From NCBI GenBank assembly GCA_900320925.1, contig ONUD01000078.1, positions 1 through 10,555 on the forward strand: 10,555 nt of DNA, read 5' to 3'. How positions within the stretch are numbered: the stretch's first letter is position 1; each line of letters begins with the position of its first letter. Source of the stretch: an uncultured Eubacteriales bacterium (GTDB lineage: Bacteria; Bacillota; Clostridia; Oscillospirales; Acutalibacteraceae). The notes below the pieces were generated by a model. The model did no database searches. It saw only the letters and a program-made list of their open reading frames with translations, and was not told the DNA's origin. This document shows, in pieces, positions 7,058 through 10,555 of the stretch. A program made the translations under genes and the position numbers.

Positions 7058-7084
7058 GGTTCCTTTTCTCCTTTATTGGGATGC

Positions 7085-7906
7085 TCATTCCTGTTGGGCG
7101 GCATCATTTTCATTGATAAAATTAATCTTGATATTCTGGGAAACACCCGATGAATTAAAGACAATCTCTTCTTCGGCAGGTTCTTCCTCTTTTTTCTGAC
7201 CCGGCATTTCCACGGTAATCTGCCGTTCGTCCCGTTTGGGGATTTCTGCATTTTCCGCCTGTTCTTTCAGTTTTTCCACCACGGCATCGGCTGTCACAGG
7301 CTCTTCTGTCGGATAGTTTTCCTTCATATCCTTTTGGTATTCTTCACATTTTTGTCTTTCGGGGAGTTTTTCAATGAGTGCCAGATGGTTTTGGTACATT
7401 TCCATCAAGGTTTCCCTGAACTTTGTTGCTTCATCCTGAAGCATGGTGATATAGATTTTCTGATCCTCGATCATACGGTTATTTTCCGCCACGCAGTCGG
7501 CAGAAGTGGCAAGGGCATTATCCAGAATCATTCTTGCCTTTTCCGTTGAGCGGTACAGTTTGTCATCTGCTTCCTTATCGGCTTTTTCAATAATCTTATC
7601 GGACTTTTCGACCGCCTCGGTCATCATTTTTTCCACCTTGGTGGTAGCATTTCTCACAAGGGATTTTGCGGTCATTTCGGCTGTAATGATGGCATCCTGC
7701 ACACTGTCAGCTTTTTCCTCGTGGGATTGCAGTTTCTGTTCAAGCACGCCGATCTTTTCCTGCAAGGCACGGTTTTTTTCTTCCAGATCCTTGATTTTTT
7801 CGGTCACGTCATCCACAAACCTGTCCACATCTTCACAGACATAGCTTCTCATTCCGAAGCGTGATTCTCTGAAGCTGATATTTTCAATATCCTCCAGTGT
7901 CAGCAT
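7085..7906 (-). CDS. divIVA: DivIVA domain-containing cell-division/polar scaffold protein
   Basis: The 273-residue protein begins MLTLEDIENISF, then CEDVDRFVDDVTEKIKDLE, matching the N-terminal membrane-curvature-binding domain of DivIVA (residues 1 to about 40). A long, highly charged heptad-like coiled coil runs to about residue 190. The C-terminal third (about 195-273) is Glu/Lys/Pro-rich and probably disordered, ending FINENDAAQQE. DivIVA oligomers gather at division sites and poles and recruit partner proteins. Its place directly after sepF and before ileS supports the call. The N-terminal domain is slightly unusual: the common R-G-Y before the DE-V-D segment is replaced by RFGMRSYVCEDVD. 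A strong GGAAGGA site precedes ATG 7906, and the gap from sepF is 17 bases. The product is longer than B. subtilis DivIVA because of the extended tail. GpsB-like roles cannot be excluded, though position and length favour DivIVA. Confidence 0.93.
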   Translation of the reverse strand: MLTLEDIENISFRESRFGMRSYVCEDVDRFVDDVTEKIKDLEEKNRALQEKIGVLEQKLQSHEEKADSVQDAIITAEMTAKSLVRNATTKVEKMMTEAVEKSDKIIEKADKEADDKLYRSTEKARMILDNALATSADCVAENNRMIEDQKIYITMLQDEATKFRETLMEMYQNHLALIEKLPERQKCEEYQKDMKENYPTEEPVTADAVVEKLKEQAENAEIPKRDERQITVEMPGQKKEEEPAEEEIVFNSSGVSQNIKINFINENDAAQQE

Positions 7907-7923
7907 TTTATCCTTCCTTTCGC

Positions 7924-8403
7924 TCAGAAGTAAACATTGTCACTTTCCACTTCGTCCATCAAGTCAGCTCCCGAAAGCTCCACGTTGCTGGGCATCACGA
8001 TATAGGTATCTTCCGCCACACGACTGACCTTGCCGCTGTGAGCATAGGCCACGCCGCCCAGAAAGTCAATGATTCTTTTGGCAATATCCTTGTTGGTCTG
8101 TTCCATATTGAGGAGCAAGGTATTTCTTTGGATGAATTGATCTGCCATGGCAGTCACATCTTTATCAAAGGTTTCCGGTCTGAACAATACGATATGCATT
8201 TTATCTCCGTCCTGGATATGGATTTCTCTGCTTCCCGTATGATCCTCTGCTTCCGCACTGGGCTGAGCCTGTTCTTCGGCAGGCTGTTCCGGTTCACCGC
8301 CTGCGGTTTCTTCCTCGTCCGAGTAAAAATCCTCGTAATTCATCTCTTCTTCCTCCTCCGGCTGCTGTTTGAGTTTATCCATCCATTTTTCAAAAAGTGG
8401 CAT
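7924..8403 (-). CDS. sepF: Cell division protein SepF
   Basis: This 159-residue protein has the SepF layout: a short amphipathic N-terminal helix (MPLFEKWMDKLK, 1-12) for membrane binding, an acidic low-complexity linker (about 15-60, rich in Glu, Gln, Pro and Ala), and a compact SepF domain (about 68-142). The domain contains IVLFRPETF, LLLNMEQTNKDIAKRIIDFLGGVAYA (broken here only by notation; residues 96-121) and DTYIVMPSNVELSG. SepF binds the FtsZ C-terminus, forms rings and arcs, and ties the Z-ring to the membrane during septation. The ATG at 8403 follows GGGAGGAAA at suitable spacing. It lies 21 bases after yggS and 17 bases before divIVA. In many Firmicutes ylmG and ylmH lie between sepF and divIVA; both are absent here. 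Confidence 0.95.
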   Translation of the reverse strand: MPLFEKWMDKLKQQPEEEEEMNYEDFYSDEEETAGGEPEQPAEEQAQPSAEAEDHTGSREIHIQDGDKMHIVLFRPETFDKDVTAMADQFIQRNTLLLNMEQTNKDIAKRIIDFLGGVAYAHSGKVSRVAEDTYIVMPSNVELSGADLMDEVESDNVYF

Positions 8404-8424
8404 AATCGTTTCCTCCCGATTTCT

Positions 8425-9138
8425 TCAGCGATAGATTCTTCTTCCGAAGAGACGTGAGCCGATGCGAACCATATTGGCACCGCACTTCACGGCCTCCTCA
8501 TAGTCATCAGACATTCCCATCGAAAGATAATCCATAGATACATTATCCAATGTTTTCCCTGAAATGTCAATAAATAATTGATACATCTTTTCAAAAAATT
8601 TCCGATTCTGCCCGCTTTCCACGCACAAAGGCGGGATGGTCATCAGCCCTCTGACACGGAGATGCGGCATGGCGGACACCGTTTCCAGCAGTTCGTCCAG
8701 TTGTTCCGTGAGGACACCGGACTTATTTTCCTCTCTGCCGATATTCACTTCAAGGAGGATATCGGTGATCAGCCCCTGTTTTTGGGACTGTGCATGGATT
8801 TCCTTTGCCAGTTTCACGCTGTCCACGGACTGAATCATGGATACCTTGCCGATAATCTGCCGTACCTTGTTGGTCTGGAGATGGCCGATAAATTGCAGGT
8901 CACAATGGGCAAGGTCATAGTCGTCATACTTGGACAGCAGTTCCTGCACCCGATTTTCACCGATATGCCGCAGTCCCAGGGAAATGGCATAGTTAATCAC
9001 GGCAGGCTCCACGGTTTTAGTGGCAGCCAGCAGTGTGACCTTATCGGGAGAGCCTGCTGCCCTGAGCAAGGTTTCGGTAATTTCCTCATAGTTTCTCTTG
9101 ACACTGTCAAGAACTTCGCCTGACAATTTTTCCGTCAT
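8425..9138 (-). CDS. yggS: YggS/YlmE family pyridoxal phosphate homeostasis protein
   Basis: This 237-residue, single-domain protein has the alanine-racemase-like TIM-barrel fold of the PLPBP family. Lys41 in LLAATKTV is the expected PLP-binding lysine. Other signatures are HIGENRVQE (58-66), FIGHLQTNK (83-91), a SMGMSDDYEEAV segment and a C-terminal GANMVRIGSRLFG. It binds PLP without known enzymatic turnover and buffers vitamin B6 and amino/keto-acid pools; in Gram-positives its B. subtilis homologue is YlmE, next to sepF as here. The ATG at 9138 is inside the last 32 bases of the preceding HlyD-like gene. It is chosen because a very strong GGAAGGAGG lies 8 bases before it (9147-9155) and it gives a normal-length N-terminus. 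No anomalies were seen in the coding region. Confidence 0.96.
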   Translation of the reverse strand: MTEKLSGEVLDSVKRNYEEITETLLRAAGSPDKVTLLAATKTVEPAVINYAISLGLRHIGENRVQELLSKYDDYDLAHCDLQFIGHLQTNKVRQIIGKVSMIQSVDSVKLAKEIHAQSQKQGLITDILLEVNIGREENKSGVLTEQLDELLETVSAMPHLRVRGLMTIPPLCVESGQNRKFFEKMYQLFIDISGKTLDNVSMDYLSMGMSDDYEEAVKCGANMVRIGSRLFGRRIYR

Positions 9139-10423
9139 AGAGATTGCCTCCTTCCGTCACAATCTTATCATAGACCTGCAAATATTGTTTAGCCTGCTCA
9201 TCCGGCAGATTGCTGATAATATCACTGATGACATAATCCTCTCCCGCATAGATAGGCACGATCTGTCTGAAAACAATTTCGGTTCCCTTCTGCACATACA
9301 CGCCCTTGACCTGTTTTTCCACGGTCACTTCCTTGCCGCTTTCCTCGGACGTTTCCGTTATGGTCTTTTCATGCACGGCCTGCTTGGGAACGTAAATCCC
9401 CGTATAGTCATCAATAATAATGGACATATTTTCATTGCGAATGCTTGCCATCTGTCCGTTCATATAGGTTCCTTTCAGCACCGCCACCGCATCGGAGGAT
9501 TTATCCTCCTGGTTCAGGGATTCCAGTTCCACCACGATATTCTGATTGGACACCACAGGGATATTGACTTTCAGGGAGTAAGCATTTTTGAGCTTGATCG
9601 CATCCTCCGCACTCACATCGCACACGATGTACCAATATACCTTATCGACAATTTTACCGATTACATTTTTAGAAACTTCCTTGGATTGGATCTTGCTGCT
9701 GCTGAGCGAACCGGGCATCAGCTTGTTCAGTTCATTGAGGGAAAAGGATTTTTCATATCCGTCGGTATGGCTGACAAAGTACCCTGCATAGGAAGCATTG
9801 ACCTGTTCATTTTTGCGGATTGAGGCATTGCTTCGGTTCAGGGAATCAATTTCTTTTTCCAGTTCCCCGATTTTTTCCTCATAGCTGCTAACCTTTCCTG
9901 TCACAAGCTGCCGTTCGTTGATATAATAAAGAATACTGCGGACATTCTTATCCGAATGGGCAGTATCCCCGTTGGCCATGTCGATATTGCACTGAAAGAG
10001 GAGACTATTGACCGAACGGTCAATTTCATCGGGTGTCTGAGAAAAGGTACCGATATTTTTTTCAAGCTGCCGGAGGGCTTCCAGCTTGCTTTCCAAGTCG
10101 GCAAGCTGCTGCTGTTTGCCCGGCAGAGCGGCATCCGAAAAGATATTGGCAACTGCCTCTCCTTTTGACACCTTGCTGCCGTCTGATACAGCATAGGAAA
10201 TGACACCGTTGCCCTTGTATTCCACATACTGTTCTCCACGAACCACATAACCGTTGACACTGATGGATTCATATACGGTTGTTTTGGCAGCGCCGACGGT
10301 CTTTATCTGTGTAAATCCCGCACGTCCGATGACATACAGCACATACAAAATAATCAGCAGTGTCACCGCTGCCATAATGACTTTTTTCAGGATCTGCCAT
10401 TTTTCCGCTTTGGTTTTCGCCAT
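9107..10423 (-). CDS. Membrane-anchored HlyD-like (membrane fusion/periplasmic adaptor type) protein of unknown substrate
   Basis: The 438-residue protein has a cytosolic basic N-terminus and one membrane segment (about 14-33), leaving the bulk outside the membrane. Residues 52-97 (ISVNGYVVRGE...GVISYAVSDGSKVSKGEAVANIFSD) resemble the biotinyl/lipoyl-like half-motif of HlyD/RND adaptor proteins. An alpha-helical coiled-coil region follows (about 102-125 and 175-205). The C-terminal half includes beta segments such as MSIIIDDYTGIYVPKQAV (332-350), typical of the adaptor beta-barrel. Such proteins usually bridge an inner-membrane transporter and outer parts, but no transporter gene is visible here. 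It lies between miaA and yggS, at or near the place occupied by ylmD in B. subtilis. A division- or envelope-related role is an inference from context only. ATG 10423 follows AGAGGGGG. Its 3' end overlaps yggS by 32 bases. Confidence 0.78.
   Translation of the reverse strand: MAKTKAEKWQILKKVIMAAVTLLIILYVLYVIGRAGFTQIKTVGAAKTTVYESISVNGYVVRGEQYVEYKGNGVISYAVSDGSKVSKGEAVANIFSDAALPGKQQQLADLESKLEALRQLEKNIGTFSQTPDEIDRSVNSLLFQCNIDMANGDTAHSDKNVRSILYYINERQLVTGKVSSYEEKIGELEKEIDSLNRSNASIRKNEQVNASYAGYFVSHTDGYEKSFSLNELNKLMPGSLSSSKIQSKEVSKNVIGKIVDKVYWYIVCDVSAEDAIKLKNAYSLKVNIPVVSNQNIVVELESLNQEDKSSDAVAVLKGTYMNGQMASIRNENMSIIIDDYTGIYVPKQAVHEKTITETSEESGKEVTVEKQVKGVYVQKGTEIVFRQIVPIYAGEDYVISDIISNLPDEQAKQYLQVYDKIVTEGGNLYDGKIVRRSS
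9147..9155 (-). promoter_or_regulatory. Strong Shine-Dalgarno site of yggS inside the HlyD-like coding region
   Basis: GGAAGGAGG on the minus strand ends 8 bases before ATG 9138 and lies within the codons for the HlyD-like C-terminus. It supports the overlapping start and suggests translational coupling of the two genes. Confidence 0.75.
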
Positions 10424-10441
10424 GCTTTCCCCCTCTTTTCT

Positions 10442-10555
10442 TTAGGTTGCCGACAAGTGCCTGCGGGCTTCCTCAAACACATCCCCACACCTGTCTGCTT
10501 CTATCCAAAAAATCTCCTTATCCTTTTTAAACCATGTCAGCTGCCGTTTGTCATA
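10442..10555 (-). CDS. miaA: tRNA dimethylallyltransferase MiaA (C-terminal 37 residues only)
   Basis: The open frame enters from the right edge and ends at TAA 10444-10442. The visible residues YDKRQLTWFKKDKEIFWIEA, then DRCGDVFEEARRHLSAT, match the C-terminal end of MiaA, where the 'KRQLTWFR-D-I-W' signature is highly conserved. MiaA adds a dimethylallyl group to A37 of tRNAs that read codons starting with U. The start and the catalytic P-loop lie beyond the window. The HlyD-like gene starts 18 bases downstream with a clear ribosome site, so miaA is the first visible gene of the minus-strand operon. The call rests only on this short signature, but it is distinctive. Confidence 0.85.
   Translation of the reverse strand, partial: YDKRQLTWFKKDKEIFWIEADRCGDVFEEARRHLSAT

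Noticed and set aside
6428..7153. 241-codon plus-strand frame opposite ileS and divIVA
   Set aside because: Antisense shadow of ileS, whose frame has all synthetase motifs.
9098..9823. 241-codon plus-strand frame opposite the HlyD-like gene
   Set aside because: His/Ile/Phe-rich shadow translation without domain features; the minus-strand frame is favoured by ribosome site and operon fit.
1..10555. CRISPR array, tRNA/rRNA genes, insertion-sequence ends
   Set aside because: I saw no regularly spaced repeats, tRNA cloverleaf sequences, rRNA-like stretches or terminal inverted repeats with target duplications.

Overview
This window looks like a chromosomal segment from a low-to-mid-GC Gram-positive bacterium of the class Clostridia, perhaps a Ruminococcus/Oscillospiraceae-like gut organism. 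That placement is inferred from gene content and order: a yggS-sepF-divIVA-ileS-lspA-rluD run like the B. subtilis ylmE-ylmF-divIVA-ileS-lspA-ylyB cluster, Shine-Dalgarno sites rich in GGAGG/AGGGG, and consensus sigma-A promoters. No genome comparison was possible.

Left edge (1-522, minus): the first 174 codons of an Rpn/PD-(D/E)XK nuclease-family transposase gene, which runs off the window and looks AT-richer than its neighbours. A short intergenic region (523-628) holds two divergent sigma-A promoters whose -35 boxes abut exactly. Rightward from it runs a two-gene unit: a DEAD-box RNA helicase with a DbpA-type RNA-binding domain (629-2311), then a small predicted lipoprotein (2317-2874).

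From 2871 to the right edge every gene is on the minus strand. In transcription order they are the 3' end of miaA (tRNA dimethylallyltransferase), a membrane-anchored HlyD-like protein, yggS (PLP homeostasis), sepF and divIVA (cell division and polar scaffold), ileS (isoleucyl-tRNA synthetase), lspA (signal peptidase II) and an rluD-type pseudouridine synthase. Gaps are short or the genes overlap, so this looks like one operon joining tRNA/rRNA function with division and envelope maturation. A strong intrinsic terminator directly after the ileS stop splits off lspA-rluD. The rluD and lipoprotein genes converge and overlap by 4 bp.

The most notable point is that lspA is frameshifted. One base seems to be missing in a T4C3 run, so the conserved C-terminal Asn-x-Ala-Asp motif with a catalytic aspartate lies in another frame. 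This may be a sequencing or assembly error or a real lesion. No CRISPR array, tRNA, rRNA, insertion sequence or clear new multi-gene system was seen, and no gene-free stretch exceeds about 110 bp.
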